Counted from the stretch's first letter, positions 1-8,714 are shown. The stretch: 15,983 nucleotides of DNA from Bacteroidota bacterium (GCA_023386395.1 JAEWJV010000576.1:1-15983); one strand, 5' to 3'. Numbers and translations: made by a program. Notes: generated by a model from the sequence alone, not told the origin.

Positions 1-1333
1 CCCTGGGTAATGGCAAGGCATAATAATTATCGTTTGGCGGAAGTGTATAACGAACTCCGTTAACTATATGGGTCGGAATAATATCAGCACCCTCTTTATT
101 AAGACGCTTTATATCTATAAATCTGAGTCCTCTGAACGTAAGCTCTTTTCTTCTTTCTGCTAATATTATACTTAGTACTTCTGTGGAATTCTCCGCTGTT
201 ACGGGTATAAAACTAGCGTCATATCGCTTTGCCAACAAAGTATTTAAATCATTTAAGGCTGCCTCTGTATCATCCATCCTTGCCTTGCATTCTGCTCTGA
301 TCAGGTAGAGCTCATCGGTTGCAATACCGGTAAAAGAGACATAGCTATCGTTGCTATAGCTTCCTTTAAAACGCTGGTATCCGTTGTATTCCCTAAAAAA
401 TGCCCTTCGGCGTAAATCATTACCTGCATAAGATGCATATAAAATGGTATCCATCTTCGCGTAGTAAATATTGATGGGGTTTACGTCAAAGCACATTTCG
501 GTATAAAAGATAGTTTCTTTATTAAACAATTTAAATGGCGGCGTTGTTGCATCAAGCGGGCCGATGATATCATCATCGCCATTATAATTCATGAGCTCAT
601 TTTTAAGCCGTAAACTCAAATCGGCGTACTTATAAGCACTGTCATATATACGCATGCTTAAATATGCCCTGGCCAGCAAACCATACGCGGCAGCCTTTGA
701 TGGCCTGAAAACATGTACCGGTATATCCGGCAAATATGAAACAGCTTCCTTGGCATCCTTAATAATTTGGTTGTACGAGTCGAGAACGGTTGCTCTTGTG
801 GAAGGGATATTGAAATCCGATGTAAGCCTTAGCGGAATCCCTAAGTCTTTGTCCGCCGAACTCTCGTCATAGGCTTTTGAAAAAGTCCAGACAAGTTGCT
901 GAAAATAATAAGCACGGTAAAATAATGCAGATCCCTTTATATTATTCCAAGCGTCCCTGTTTTCATCAGCAGGCTTAATTTTTTCTATTTGTTCTAAACA
1001 ATAATTCGAATTATAAATGGGAAGATAGGCATAAGACCAATCGTTTGGCCAGCGGTAATTATCATAAGGAATCCATTTATATACACTTTGATCTCTTTCA
1101 GTCTGTGTATTATAATCTGATCCTAATAAGAAATAATCATCTGCCGAAGCCTCTCCAAACGTCGGCGTTCTTTGCCTGTTCATATCATTTGAATAATCCA
1201 GAAGTGCCTGGAGGTCATATAAGGTTGTGGGCACCGTTATGCCGGTGCTTGATTTTTTATCAAGATATTTTTTACAGGCAGTTATACTGAATAAATAACA
1301 AGTAATGACTACCACATATAGTAAACTTTTCAT
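1..1333 (-). CDS. SusD/RagB-family outer-membrane lipoprotein (3' end beyond window)
   Basis: Reading the minus strand from the ATG at 1333-1331 gives an uninterrupted frame to the left edge, 444 codons. It opens MKSLLYVVVITCYLFSITAC, a short hydrophobic signal ending in a lipobox-like ITAC, so Cys20 should be lipidated and the protein exported to the outer membrane. The rest has the SusD look: an early YDLQALLDY segment, helical TPR-like stretches (for example SKAAAYGLLARAYL), LYLIRAECKAR and then ERRKELTFRGLRFIDIKRLN near the end. The visible end, NYYALPLP, matches the place where family members have YALPIP followed by a short tail, so perhaps only 15-30 residues are missing. In the family SusD caps the SusC channel and binds the substrate at the surface. 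It starts 18 bp after the susC stop and is surely co-transcribed. The substrate cannot be told from sequence. Confidence 0.93.
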   Translation of the reverse strand, partial: MKSLLYVVVITCYLFSITACKKYLDKKSSTGITVPTTLYDLQALLDYSNDMNRQRTPTFGEASADDYFLLGSDYNTQTERDQSVYKWIPYDNYRWPNDWSYAYLPIYNSNYCLEQIEKIKPADENRDAWNNIKGSALFYRAYYFQQLVWTFSKAYDESSADKDLGIPLRLTSDFNIPSTRATVLDSYNQIIKDAKEAVSYLPDIPVHVFRPSKAAAYGLLARAYLSMRIYDSAYKYADLSLRLKNELMNYNGDDDIIGPLDATTPPFKLFNKETIFYTEMCFDVNPINIYYAKMDTILYASYAGNDLRRRAFFREYNGYQRFKGSYSNDSYVSFTGIATDELYLIRAECKARMDDTEAALNDLNTLLAKRYDASFIPVTAENSTEVLSIILAERRKELTFRGLRFIDIKRLNKEGADIIPTHIVNGVRYTLPPNDNYYALPLPR

Positions 1334-1351
1334 ACCTAGTATTTGTAAACT

Positions 1352-4300
1352 TTAAAAAGTGGCTTTGATACCAATTGTCCATGTTTTTTGGGGTGGTAAA
1401 GCGTATGGATAATCAGGGTCAAGATGTTCTTTATTAGATCGCCAGATGATACCCAGGTTGGCAGCATTAAAATAAACCTGTGCTTGTTTGAACGGGAATC
1501 GCTTTTTAGTACCATTTGTTACATAGCCAATATTAATATACTGAAATCTTATATTGTCAGCCCTCAATACATTGGTTGCTGAATAAGCATAAAAATTATC
1601 TCTTGAATAAAATTGAGGGTAATCCGTATATACAAATGCCGGCACGTTTGTAATCAATTCGTCACCATTTTTCTGCCAACGCTTTTCAAAATCGGCAGTT
1701 GAAAAGCCACTATTTATTAACGCATCGGAGGTAAAGCTTGTTTTTCTGAAATAGTAGCCCAGGCTGTAGGATATGTTGAGCGATATAAAAAAACCTTTCC
1801 AGCTAAACTCATTAACCAGTGATCCAAAATATCGCGGGCTTGAGGGGCCCATATACACAACACCGGAACTATCTCCTCCCTTCGTATCCGTTTGTGATAA
1901 AATTGCGTTGTAATCCGTACTGATGGTACCGTTCAGATATCCTTGCGGGTCACCGGAAGCATTCAGGCCTGCCCATTTATAGGCAGCCATTGCATATAAA
2001 GGATATCCAACTACCGGTGTTATGCTTTTACCCGATGTGACAAGATAATAGATCGAATTTGCTTCTGTTGAAAAATAAGCGGTTGTCCTGTTATCATTAT
2101 AGTTGAACAGCAGATTCGTATTCCATTTAAGTTTTGTATCAATATTCTTTGTTTTAAGCAATACCTCGATACCGCTACCCTTCATATCGGCTACATTCTT
2201 CTCTACTTGTGTATTCTGGGGAAAGGCCGTGTAATCAAATTCAGTAACACCATACAAATCACTGCCCTTCTTTTTAAAATAATCTATACTGCCGCTGAAT
2301 GTTTCATGAAGAAATGAAAAATCAACACCCCAATTTAGTTGCCTTGTTTTTTCCCATTTTAAGGAGGGATTACTGGGATTGCCTATGATCTCAACCGGAA
2401 AATTTGTGGTAAAATCGGTGTACCCGGATGCCGAAACAGGCAAGGGCGTCTTTGTCACATCAATATTCCCGCTATAACCATAACTCATTCTTAGTTTTAC
2501 ATAATTCAACCAGCTTACATGATAAAAAGGTTCATTTGAGATATTCCATCCGATGCCTGCAGACCACAAAGGGTTCCATTTATCATTTGTGTTAAGACCA
2601 AAAATGTTAGAGGCGTCTTTTCTCGCACTGCCGTACAAAATGTAACGTTGCTTGAAAATGTATGATGCATTTCCATAGAAAGAAACAAAACGATAGGTCG
2701 TAACCGGTGAAGTAAAAGGGGAGTTCGGTATCCCCTGATAGTCTCCCGAAATGAATGTAGGATAATAGTTTTTAAAATCAACATAGCCTTGTGATAAAGG
2801 GTCTTTGTTGTATCCATAGATGCCCCAGGAATGACCGTTGTTTATGGCCTCTCTTATTTCGTTACCGGCAATAGCTGATAGGGAATGATTTTTCCAGCTA
2901 TGATTAAAATTTAGCTGAGCCCTGAAGTTTTGTGATGAAAGCGCTGTGTTGTAGTTCGTTAATATGCCTCCTTCGGGGATGATATAGCTTACGTTACCTG
3001 TACTGTAATTTACCTGGGAAAAGGTATTAATCAAATTCCTTGTATAAAAGCTTTGCCTATCAGCAAGTCTTTCTGTACTGGTTGTTTGTTTCTGATACTG
3101 ATAATTTATATCTACCTGAAAATCGCGAAGAAACTGGTATTTTAAACCAATATTTCCAACAATTTCCTGTTGGCGGATGGTTGTTATATCATGCCTGTAA
3201 TCGTTTAAAGGATAGTAATGCCAGTCTAACAGATACCCGGAACCTGTCGTATCAATATATTCTTTTCTATACCGGTCTACTTCAAGCGCATCCCCATTGC
3301 CGTCTGCAAATTGCAGATAGGGCACCCTTCGGCCATTTATGTAGAAGTTCGTTTGCGTGCCACTTGTTGATTTACTGTTTGTAAAATAAGCCCCGAGGGA
3401 GACCTGGAAATTCTTGAATGGGTTATACGTGTTTTTAAAGCGAAGATTTACTTTATCGAATTCAGATTTGAGTGAGCCCTGGTTCTTATCAAAGTTACCG
3501 GCAATCAGCCATGCAATATCCTTGCCACCACCGCTGAGCTGCAGGCTGTACTGCTGAGTAAAGGCTGTTTGATAAAAATATTTATTGTACTGATCACGGC
3601 TATCGATCTTTTTCAACGCATCAATTTGCGTAGCAGAATCAGATGCAGATAATAACCCTTCTTTTCTTTTTAAGAAAATTTCAACCGCGGGTGTTAGTGC
3701 AGGCCGCAGGTAAGTATTGCTGATATCATTATCAAAATAGCCCTTATCAAAGATGTATTGTTCAACATCAATATAGTCAGCTGATGAAATCTGGGACAGG
3801 TAATACAAATCAGGTTTCTGTGTCAGTATTACATCTGTATTAAAATCAACAGACAGCTTTTTATTAAAGCTGCCTTTCTTTGTTGTAATCACAATCACGC
3901 CGTTGCCTGCCCTTGCACCCCATATAGATGTTGCTGCTGCATCTTTCAATATAGTAACATGCTCAACATCGTTTGGATTAATGTTATTGATGTCACCTTC
4001 ATAAATAAAATCATCCAGTACTATTAAAGGCGCCACCGGGCCATTGATGGTACTCAGTCCTCTTACCGAAATCATATTTGAATTGCCTTGTGCATCCTGC
4101 TTGTTTATGTTAAACAACAGGCCACTTGTTACATTATTTAACCGCTGCAAAACATTGGTACCTGTTTGCTGGTTAAACGTTTTATTATCTACCGTTGAAA
4201 CAGCGCCAACAATTCTTTCTCTTGGAATATCCTGATAACCGGTACTCACTATCGTTACTTCGTTTAACGCATGCGGCTTTTCCTTAAGCTTTATCGTTAA

Positions 4301-4921
4301 AGGAAACTGCGTGTTTTTGGTGATGGTTATTGTCTGAGGTATATATCCAACATAGTTTATTATAATCCCCACACCTTCTGCAACAGGTATGGCGAGGCTG
4401 AACATACCGGATTCGTTTGTAGTTGTGACTGTCGATGTGCCTTTAATATTTATCGTTGCGTTTACAAGAGGCAACAGGGAAGAATCTGCAACCACCATTC
4501 CCGTAATTATTGTATCACCTGTATTCATTTGCCGTTCTGCATTAGTGGTTTGTTGCGCTTCCCTCGGCGTGATGATAATGGTAGCATCCATCACCTGATA
4601 GTTAAAGGGCTGGTTTTCAAACAGCATATTTAATATTTTATCCAAAGGCTCCTTGTGGGAATTGACCGTAACAGGCCTTGCTTTTTCCAGCAACGCATTA
4701 TCGTAAATAAACCTGTAGGAAGTTTGCTTTTTTATCTGTGTAAAAGCGTTTTTCAATGAAGCATTAGTAAGGTTCATTGTTACGGAGTCAGCGCGTAATG
4801 ATTGGCTGGCCTGGGCCTGTACGCCTGCAAATGAAGCCATCAGCAATGCTATAAGAAGGAATCTTCCGGCAGGGCAAAGAGCAGCCCCTACCCTGCCCCC
4901 AGGCAGTGTTCGTTTGTTCAT
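1352..4921 (-). CDS. SusC/RagA-family TonB-dependent receptor with N-terminal STN signalling domain
   Basis: An 1189-residue outer-membrane transporter. Order of parts: signal peptide about 1-37 (hydrophobic FLLIALLMASFAG, then VQAQA); STN (secretin/TonB short N-terminal) domain about 48-118; carboxypeptidase-regulatory-like beta domain about 139-213; a segment EVTIVSTGYQ just before the plug; plug about 230-350 with ISVRGLSTING, APLIVLDDF and GVIVITTKKG; then the long beta-barrel ending in WTIGIKATF, with a terminal Phe as expected for BAM-assembled barrels. SusC proteins import oligomers with energy from TonB-ExbBD, paired with SusD. The STN domain is known to mark receptors that signal to a periplasmic FecR domain and so to an ECF sigma factor, which fits fecR lying just upstream (40 bp gap). 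Length is normal for the family and no frame break is visible. Confidence 0.96.
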   Translation of the reverse strand: MNKRTLPGGRVGAALCPAGRFLLIALLMASFAGVQAQASQSLRADSVTMNLTNASLKNAFTQIKKQTSYRFIYDNALLEKARPVTVNSHKEPLDKILNMLFENQPFNYQVMDATIIITPREAQQTTNAERQMNTGDTIITGMVVADSSLLPLVNATINIKGTSTVTTTNESGMFSLAIPVAEGVGIIINYVGYIPQTITITKNTQFPLTIKLKEKPHALNEVTIVSTGYQDIPRERIVGAVSTVDNKTFNQQTGTNVLQRLNNVTSGLLFNINKQDAQGNSNMISVRGLSTINGPVAPLIVLDDFIYEGDINNINPNDVEHVTILKDAAATSIWGARAGNGVIVITTKKGSFNKKLSVDFNTDVILTQKPDLYYLSQISSADYIDVEQYIFDKGYFDNDISNTYLRPALTPAVEIFLKRKEGLLSASDSATQIDALKKIDSRDQYNKYFYQTAFTQQYSLQLSGGGKDIAWLIAGNFDKNQGSLKSEFDKVNLRFKNTYNPFKNFQVSLGAYFTNSKSTSGTQTNFYINGRRVPYLQFADGNGDALEVDRYRKEYIDTTGSGYLLDWHYYPLNDYRHDITTIRQQEIVGNIGLKYQFLRDFQVDINYQYQKQTTSTERLADRQSFYTRNLINTFSQVNYSTGNVSYIIPEGGILTNYNTALSSQNFRAQLNFNHSWKNHSLSAIAGNEIREAINNGHSWGIYGYNKDPLSQGYVDFKNYYPTFISGDYQGIPNSPFTSPVTTYRFVSFYGNASYIFKQRYILYGSARKDASNIFGLNTNDKWNPLWSAGIGWNISNEPFYHVSWLNYVKLRMSYGYSGNIDVTKTPLPVSASGYTDFTTNFPVEIIGNPSNPSLKWEKTRQLNWGVDFSFLHETFSGSIDYFKKKGSDLYGVTEFDYTAFPQNTQVEKNVADMKGSGIEVLLKTKNIDTKLKWNTNLLFNYNDNRTTAYFSTEANSIYYLVTSGKSITPVVGYPLYAMAAYKWAGLNASGDPQGYLNGTISTDYNAILSQTDTKGGDSSGVVYMGPSSPRYFGSLVNEFSWKGFFISLNISYSLGYYFRKTSFTSDALINSGFSTADFEKRWQKNGDELITNVPAFVYTDYPQFYSRDNFYAYSATNVLRADNIRFQYINIGYVTNGTKKRFPFKQAQVYFNAANLGIIWRSNKEHLDPDYPYALPPQKTWTIGIKATF

Positions 4922-4961
4922 TAAATCATGTATTTTGGTTAGAGAATCATGCGCTTATATG

Positions 4962-6161
4962 TCAATTATTATAGGGTTTAACCGTGACCGTATTGTTTTC
5001 AATGGTAAAGTTGGCTATGCCGGTAAGCTCCATCATTTCCAGTATTTTGCTAAGTGGCAGCGATCTCTTTATCTCTCCTGTAAAAAATTTCTTTTCGGTA
5101 AAAGCATTATCATATACAAGGTACACATCATACCACCGTGCAACCTGTTCCATAACATCTTCCAATGGTGTGTGTTCATACATAAACAACCCGTTTTTCC
5201 AGGCAACAGCAAGTGATGTATCCACTCTGATTAGCTGCATTACTTTATCATTTGCCTTTACCTGTTCTCCCGGTTGCAGCACTATCGATTTTTGCGAAGC
5301 CACAACCTTTATAACACCTTCCGTCAAAGTGGCTTTTACCAATCCGTTTGAACTGTTATAACCATTCACGTTAAAAGCCGTTCCGATGTCCTGGATCTCC
5401 ACATCGTTCATAATCACCCTGAACGGCTTATGTTCATTTTTTGCCACTTCAAAGTAAGCTTCACCTTCCAGTAATTCCACCCGGCGTTCATTACCATCAA
5501 ACTGCAGCGGGTAACGCAAGGCAGAAGCCGCATTCAGCCACACTTTAGTACCGTCACTCAACATCATCATATATTCACCCCCTTTGGGTATATAAAGTGT
5601 GTTATAAACTGCGGTTATTTTTGTGGCTGCCTGCTCATAAACCACTTTGCCACCGGCTATGTGTATTGCAAGGCCTTTGTCGTCAAACACGCTGTCGGTG
5701 CCATTGTTTAAGACAACCGTATTGCCATTGCTTAAAACCAATCTTGCCTTATGTGTACCCGGTAATACATCATTACCATACTTACTTGCAAGCACCGGCC
5801 CGGTATTTTGCTTGTCGCTACCAAAGTGCCAAAAAATAGCCCCGCCAATCGCCAGTATAAATATGGCTGCTGCAACCTGCCACCATAATCTCAACCGGTT
5901 GCGGATATACGGTCCGGAGGCTGCCGAAATTTTCTGTTCTACCCGCTGCCATGCTGCTCCAGTATCCACATTACCCAGTTGCCGTACCTGGCTTTCCAGT
6001 TCATCAACATTGGTTAATTCGCTGAATAAATCCCTGTTCTGTTTAGAAGCTGCCAGCCATTTGTTTAAATCCTGTTGTTCCGCATTTGTAAGCCCGCCTT
6101 TAAGCTGTTTTACAATAAGCGAGGTGATGTAAAAATTTACAGGCCTTTTTGATGCAGCCAT
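4962..6161 (-). CDS. FecR-family anti-sigma factor (with DUF4974-type C-terminus)
   Basis: A 399-residue inner-membrane regulator. The N-terminal cytoplasmic part (1-90) carries the usual helical sigma-binding region with LTNAEQQDLNKWLAAS. One transmembrane segment lies at about 92-113 (WWQVAAAIFILAIGGAIFW). The periplasmic FecR domain is about 189-287, with IPKGGEYMMMLSDGTKVWLN, VELLEGEAYFEVAKN and FNVNGY; the C-terminal domain about 324-395 has LEDVMEQVARWYDV and ends TVTVKPY, as in the DUF4974 module that resembles an STN fold. In the family, the periplasmic part senses the loaded receptor and the cytoplasmic part releases an ECF sigma factor. It is 40 bp upstream of susC on the same strand. 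The expected sigma gene is not adjacent; the nearest candidate is at 10786-11352. I see no clear TAnnTTTG promoter in the 198 bp upstream. Confidence 0.95.
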   Translation of the reverse strand: MAASKRPVNFYITSLIVKQLKGGLTNAEQQDLNKWLAASKQNRDLFSELTNVDELESQVRQLGNVDTGAAWQRVEQKISAASGPYIRNRLRLWWQVAAAIFILAIGGAIFWHFGSDKQNTGPVLASKYGNDVLPGTHKARLVLSNGNTVVLNNGTDSVFDDKGLAIHIAGGKVVYEQAATKITAVYNTLYIPKGGEYMMMLSDGTKVWLNAASALRYPLQFDGNERRVELLEGEAYFEVAKNEHKPFRVIMNDVEIQDIGTAFNVNGYNSSNGLVKATLTEGVIKVVASQKSIVLQPGEQVKANDKVMQLIRVDTSLAVAWKNGLFMYEHTPLEDVMEQVARWYDVYLVYDNAFTEKKFFTGEIKRSLPLSKILEMMELTGIANFTIENNTVTVKPYNN

Positions 6162-6359
6162 GTGATTACTTTAATAAGTTCCTTCTTCCCTTCCTGAAAA
6201 AAATGCAGTGTATATTATAGAGACAATGAAATTGAAAAAACGGATACCGTAAAATGAAGTTTTTTAATTAATGGCAATAAAACCGTTCTCATGAACAAGT
6301 GCAGTGTGATAAACAAAGGGATGATGGAAAATAAAAACGGAAAAAAGATGTGCTATATT

Positions 6360-6734
6360 TCAGAGTCTCACATCTGAATAATATTCTATTAAATAGCCAT
6401 CAAAATATAATACTGCAACTATGCTACCGCCGTTTTTTTGCGGTATCAACTGAACATAGCATTTTTTATTTTCAAAATCTGTACAATACCAGTCAGGATA
6501 GCCGCTGGTTGAATCTTTATCACTTTCAATTGTGGCAAATACATTTCCGTCAAAGCTTATAACCTGCTTTTCTACATTTATATCTATCTTCAATTTAACG
6601 GCGGTTGAACTTTCTAACTGAAACTTTTTTACGAGACTGTCATAGAGATAAACTTCTTTTTTGGAGTAAAAGCCGGTCTGGCCAAAAGCATGCATTGAAA
6701 GAAAAAAGAAAATCAAAAACGAGAGTGGCTTCAT
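6360..6734 (-). CDS. Hypothetical secreted protein
   Basis: About 124 residues if started at the ATG at 6734-6732. I prefer this over the upstream in-frame ATG at 6770 because it puts a good signal peptide at the very N-terminus: MKPLSFLIFFFLSMHAFGQ, with likely cleavage after AFG or AFGQ. The mature part is a small, probably beta-rich polypeptide (KEVYLYDSLVKKF, VISFDGNVFATIES, GSIVAVLYFDGYLIEYYSDV) with two cysteines (YCTDFENKKCYV) that could form a disulfide. I do not recognise a family. It lies 198 bp upstream of fecR on the same strand, but with no sign of a shared function. Such short periplasmic or secreted proteins of unknown role are common in Bacteroidota. Confidence 0.65.
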   Translation of the reverse strand: MKPLSFLIFFFLSMHAFGQTGFYSKKEVYLYDSLVKKFQLESSTAVKLKIDINVEKQVISFDGNVFATIESDKDSTSGYPDWYCTDFENKKCYVQLIPQKNGGSIVAVLYFDGYLIEYYSDVRL

Positions 6735-6772
6735 GAAATAATATTTGTTGTAGCGTGCATCGGAAAACAAAA

Positions 6773-6796
6773 GAGCCTTCGTGGATACGAAAGCTC
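6773..6796 (-). terminator. Terminator-like hairpin, minus strand
   Basis: Stem GAGC/GCTC (6773-6776 with 6793-6796) and TTCGT/ACGAA (6778-6782 with 6787-6791), one C-A mismatch between them and a four-base GGAT loop. Read on the minus strand the stem is followed at once by TTTTGTTTT, the layout of an intrinsic terminator. An outer GAAAAC/GTTTTC pairing (6763-6768 with 6797-6802) is also possible. It would end minus-strand transcription coming from 7078-7449 before the secreted-protein gene. The energy was not computed. Confidence 0.4.
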
Positions 6797-6855
6797 GTTT
6801 TCAACCCTAAACCCTTAAAGTATAAATTTAAAGATTTTTCTTAAATATACACATA

Positions 6856-7072
6856 ATGTGTAATCTTTTTAAAAACGGACTTACCGAAGAAAGGTCATTT
6901 CATAAATATTTTTTTAAACCAATCATTTTCTTCATTTTGATTGTACTGATCGTCTATTTTATCAACCGGGACCTCGTTTTATCACATAGGTTTTGATATC
7001 AGCTACAAGTTTTTCTATCTTTCAGCAGCCATTATTGTCCCTCCGGTTTTAATCATTTTTATGCTTGTGTGA
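6856..7072 (+). pseudogene. Possible frameshifted two-helix membrane microprotein
   Basis: A plus-strand ATG at 6856-6858 opens a 46-residue reading frame, MCNLFKNGLTEERSFHKYFF and then KPIIFFILIVLIVYFINRDL plus VLSHRF, stopping at 6994-6996. It has a charged N-terminus and one clear transmembrane segment. Directly after, in the frame one base later, from 6995 to the stop at 7070-7072, the sequence reads DISYKFFYLSAAIIVPPVLI then IFMLV, a second good transmembrane helix. The simplest reading is a gene of about 72 residues with two helices, broken by a one-base change in the T run at 6991-6994. A sequencing error or a real 46-residue one-helix protein are the alternatives. T-rich DNA readily encodes Phe/Leu/Ile, so chance is possible. 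It ends 5 bp from the convergent gene at 7078. No homology is recognised. Confidence 0.35.
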
Positions 7073-7077
7073 ATTTA

Positions 7078-7449
7078 TTAGTTACCTGCAACATCAGCGC
7101 TCTTTTTTCTTTTTTTTGATGCCTCTACCAGGTCATACCCTGCTACGCAATAAAGCCGGTTTTGCAGTTGATGAAGATGTCGCAGAGGAATACCAATTTC
7201 TTTCCTTCCGCAAACCTGCACAAAGGTGATTGAATCTATTGCTTTCAGTTCAAGACCGGTTGCTGCATGTACCCAAATCTTCCTGCTGCCAGGCTTTTCA
7301 TTGAAACCACAACCCGCCAGGTACATCACGTTTAATTTTGTAGGTGTTCCCTCAATCATTTCATCTTTTGTAAGCGAAGTTATTTCTGTATGCAGGCCAT
7401 CAATAGTATCGATGAGATTACCGATCATGAGTTCTTTTGGGTTGATCAT
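7078..7449 (-). CDS. Small conserved hypothetical protein of a Bacteroidota phage/mobile-DNA-like family
   Basis: 123 residues. The N-terminus MINPKELMIGNLIDTIDGLH and the C-terminal HLHQLQNRLYCVAGYDLVEA resemble a widespread small family in Bacteroidota phages and genomic islands, whose members begin with a (K)ELRIGN-type motif and end with a VHQLQN-Y-LTG-type motif. That likeness is from memory of the family pattern, not a search. The middle (PTKLNVMYLAGCGFNEKPGS, KIWVHAATGLELKAID) also fits the family's layout. The function is unknown in the family as far as I know. The C-terminus ends in a basic KKRKKSADVAGN tail. The gene is convergent with the broken plus-strand microprotein gene and stands alone, with 196 bp before the toxin gene. 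Its presence suggests that the surrounding DNA is or was mobile. Confidence 0.7.
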   Translation of the reverse strand: MINPKELMIGNLIDTIDGLHTEITSLTKDEMIEGTPTKLNVMYLAGCGFNEKPGSRKIWVHAATGLELKAIDSITFVQVCGRKEIGIPLRHLHQLQNRLYCVAGYDLVEASKKRKKSADVAGN

Positions 7450-7645
7450 TTTACAATGTTTTTAGTGAGATAAAATTAAATAAATAATTACTACTTATCT
7501 ACAATTAGAACCCAATAATGTGGTGTAGGAAATACAAAGGTTACAGGTAAATATTGATAGAATACAACAAGCGTATTTAAAACAACAGGCATAGCATACA
7601 GTAATATTTCACAAACAGATAGATTTAAAAGGGTTCAAAGATTGT

Positions 7646-8101
7646 CTAACTTTTTATCCGCAGGTCATAGGCGTAATCTATAACAGCAGCCACCTTAACT
7701 TTTTTAATATCAGGATGCTTTGGATTGATCAGGTAAATATATTCCTGCGGTATAATTACAGAAGGAATTTTTATTATAAGGCTGGTATTATTGCTTAATA
7801 ATTTACTGCCTAAATCCCTCGTCTTTTTTGGGTGAGGGAAGTCTTTCCAGTTGCCCGGCAGGTCAGGCGTTTTTAATTCCATGATAGCATCATCCGGAAC
7901 AGTAAAGGTGGTAAAAGACAGCGCTCTTTTAATGTTAAGCACCGGCACGTGTGCCGAGTATTCCAGCAAAACAATCGCTCTTGATTCTCCTGCATAAATG
8001 CAGGGAATACCTGCATGGTTCCACCTGCCGCCATTCAATCTTGCCCCCTCTCCTGTTATATCTTTTGCATATTGAGTAGCCCCTATCCTGTACAGTTGCA
8101 T
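7646..8101 (-). CDS. RES-domain toxin of a RES/Xre toxin-antitoxin pair
   Basis: 151 residues, nearly all RES domain. Visible family marks: MQLYRI at the N-terminus with Arg5, GGRWN at 24-28, IYAGES with Tyr36, LLEY with Glu47, and EYIYLINPKHPDIKKV near the end (about 120-135), where family members have NYLINP and HPD-F. The conserved Arg, Tyr and Glu are those known from this fold. Characterised RES toxins either break down NAD+ (MbcT type) or ADP-ribosylate a metabolic enzyme (ParT type). Either stops growth when free of antitoxin; which applies here cannot be read from the sequence. It starts 12 bp after the antitoxin stop and is the second gene of the operon, the usual order for this family. 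Size is normal and no key residue seems lost. Confidence 0.92.
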   Translation of the reverse strand: MQLYRIGATQYAKDITGEGARLNGGRWNHAGIPCIYAGESRAIVLLEYSAHVPVLNIKRALSFTTFTVPDDAIMELKTPDLPGNWKDFPHPKKTRDLGSKLLSNNTSLIIKIPSVIIPQEYIYLINPKHPDIKKVKVAAVIDYAYDLRIKS

Positions 8102-8113
8102 AAGAAGTAAAGT

Positions 8114-8668
8114 TTAAAAAACACCATATTCAATTCTGCCAATTTCTTTCTTTACTTCCTCAATGCCATATATGGTATCCATTAGCGCTAAAGGTGTTTT
8201 ATTACCAAGCGCCATACTGGTTGTTTTAAGCCATTCGTTGAAGGCTTCTTTATCTTCAAACACATGTTGGCCATAAGCAATTACATCAGCCAGCAGCATA
8301 ATACGTTCGCTGGTATTCTGATCAAACTTTTCCGTTCCTTTTTTGCCATGCAGTTTTGCTTTTGATACAGAAAGAATATTACTTAAAGTATCATAATCCA
8401 GGTCTGATTCTTCTTTAACCGTTTCAAGCTCTTTTTTTGAAATTCCTTTCTTGATAATCGAGATTTTTTCGGAAACGGGTTTAGCGTATGCTTTTTCGGC
8501 CCACGAACTGCTTGCCCTGATGCCCTTAACAAATTGCCTATTTCTGTCTCGACCAGTCACTTCATCGCTTACTGCCCACTGCCCATTTGCAGCCCTTGCT
8601 CTGAAGGCGCCGTCTGAAAGCGCTTGAACCGTCTTCCTGTTTTGCCTTTTTTCTTTTACCTGATCCAT
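8114..8668 (-). CDS. Xre/MbcA/ParS-type antitoxin with extended N-terminus
   Basis: 184 residues from the ATG at 8668-8666. An in-frame ATG at 8698 exists but lies upstream of a promoter -7 box at 8685-8692, so the downstream start is preferred. Central helices ISKKELETVKEESDLDYDTL SNILSVSK look like the Xre-like helix-turn-helix. The C-terminal 65 residues, ERIMLLADVIAYGQHVFEDK, AFNEWLKTTSMALGNKTPLA, LMDTIYGIEEVKKEIGRIEY, are a clear toxin-binding domain (MbcA/ParS/Xre antitoxin C-terminus, formerly DUF2384). It should neutralise the RES toxin encoded 12 bp downstream and repress the shared promoter. The first 60 or so residues (AFRARAANGQWAVSDEV, TGRDRNRQFVKG) do not look like the family and make the protein longer than the usual 140-160 residues. 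Confidence 0.9.
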   Translation of the reverse strand: MDQVKEKRQNRKTVQALSDGAFRARAANGQWAVSDEVTGRDRNRQFVKGIRASSSWAEKAYAKPVSEKISIIKKGISKKELETVKEESDLDYDTLSNILSVSKAKLHGKKGTEKFDQNTSERIMLLADVIAYGQHVFEDKEAFNEWLKTTSMALGNKTPLALMDTIYGIEEVKKEIGRIEYGVF

Positions 8669-8684
8669 TAGTTTATATTTAGAC

Positions 8685-8714
8685 CAAATATAATCCAAAT
8701 TTAGATAATATCAA
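8685..8714 (-). promoter_or_regulatory. Bacteroidetes-type promoter for the toxin-antitoxin operon
   Basis: On the minus strand there is TTG (8714-8712), 19 bases, then TATATTTG (8692-8685), a full match to the Bacteroidetes TAnnTTTG -7 element with the expected spacing. Transcription would begin at about 8680, leaving a leader of roughly 12 bases before the ATG at 8668. This decides the antitoxin start. ATTTGG occurs twice, 11 bp apart, across the -7 box and could be an operator for autorepression, but that is a guess. Confidence 0.6.

Noticed and set aside
3040..3384. Open frames on the plus strand opposite susC and fecR
   Set aside because: Their translations have no domain-like pattern and lie wholly within strongly supported minus-strand genes; they are shadows.
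6195..6225. Sigma-70-like TTGTCTC plus TATAAT on the minus strand upstream of fecR
   Set aside because: The spacing is far too short for a -35/-10 pair, and Bacteroidota primary promoters use TAnnTTTG instead, which is not present at the right place.
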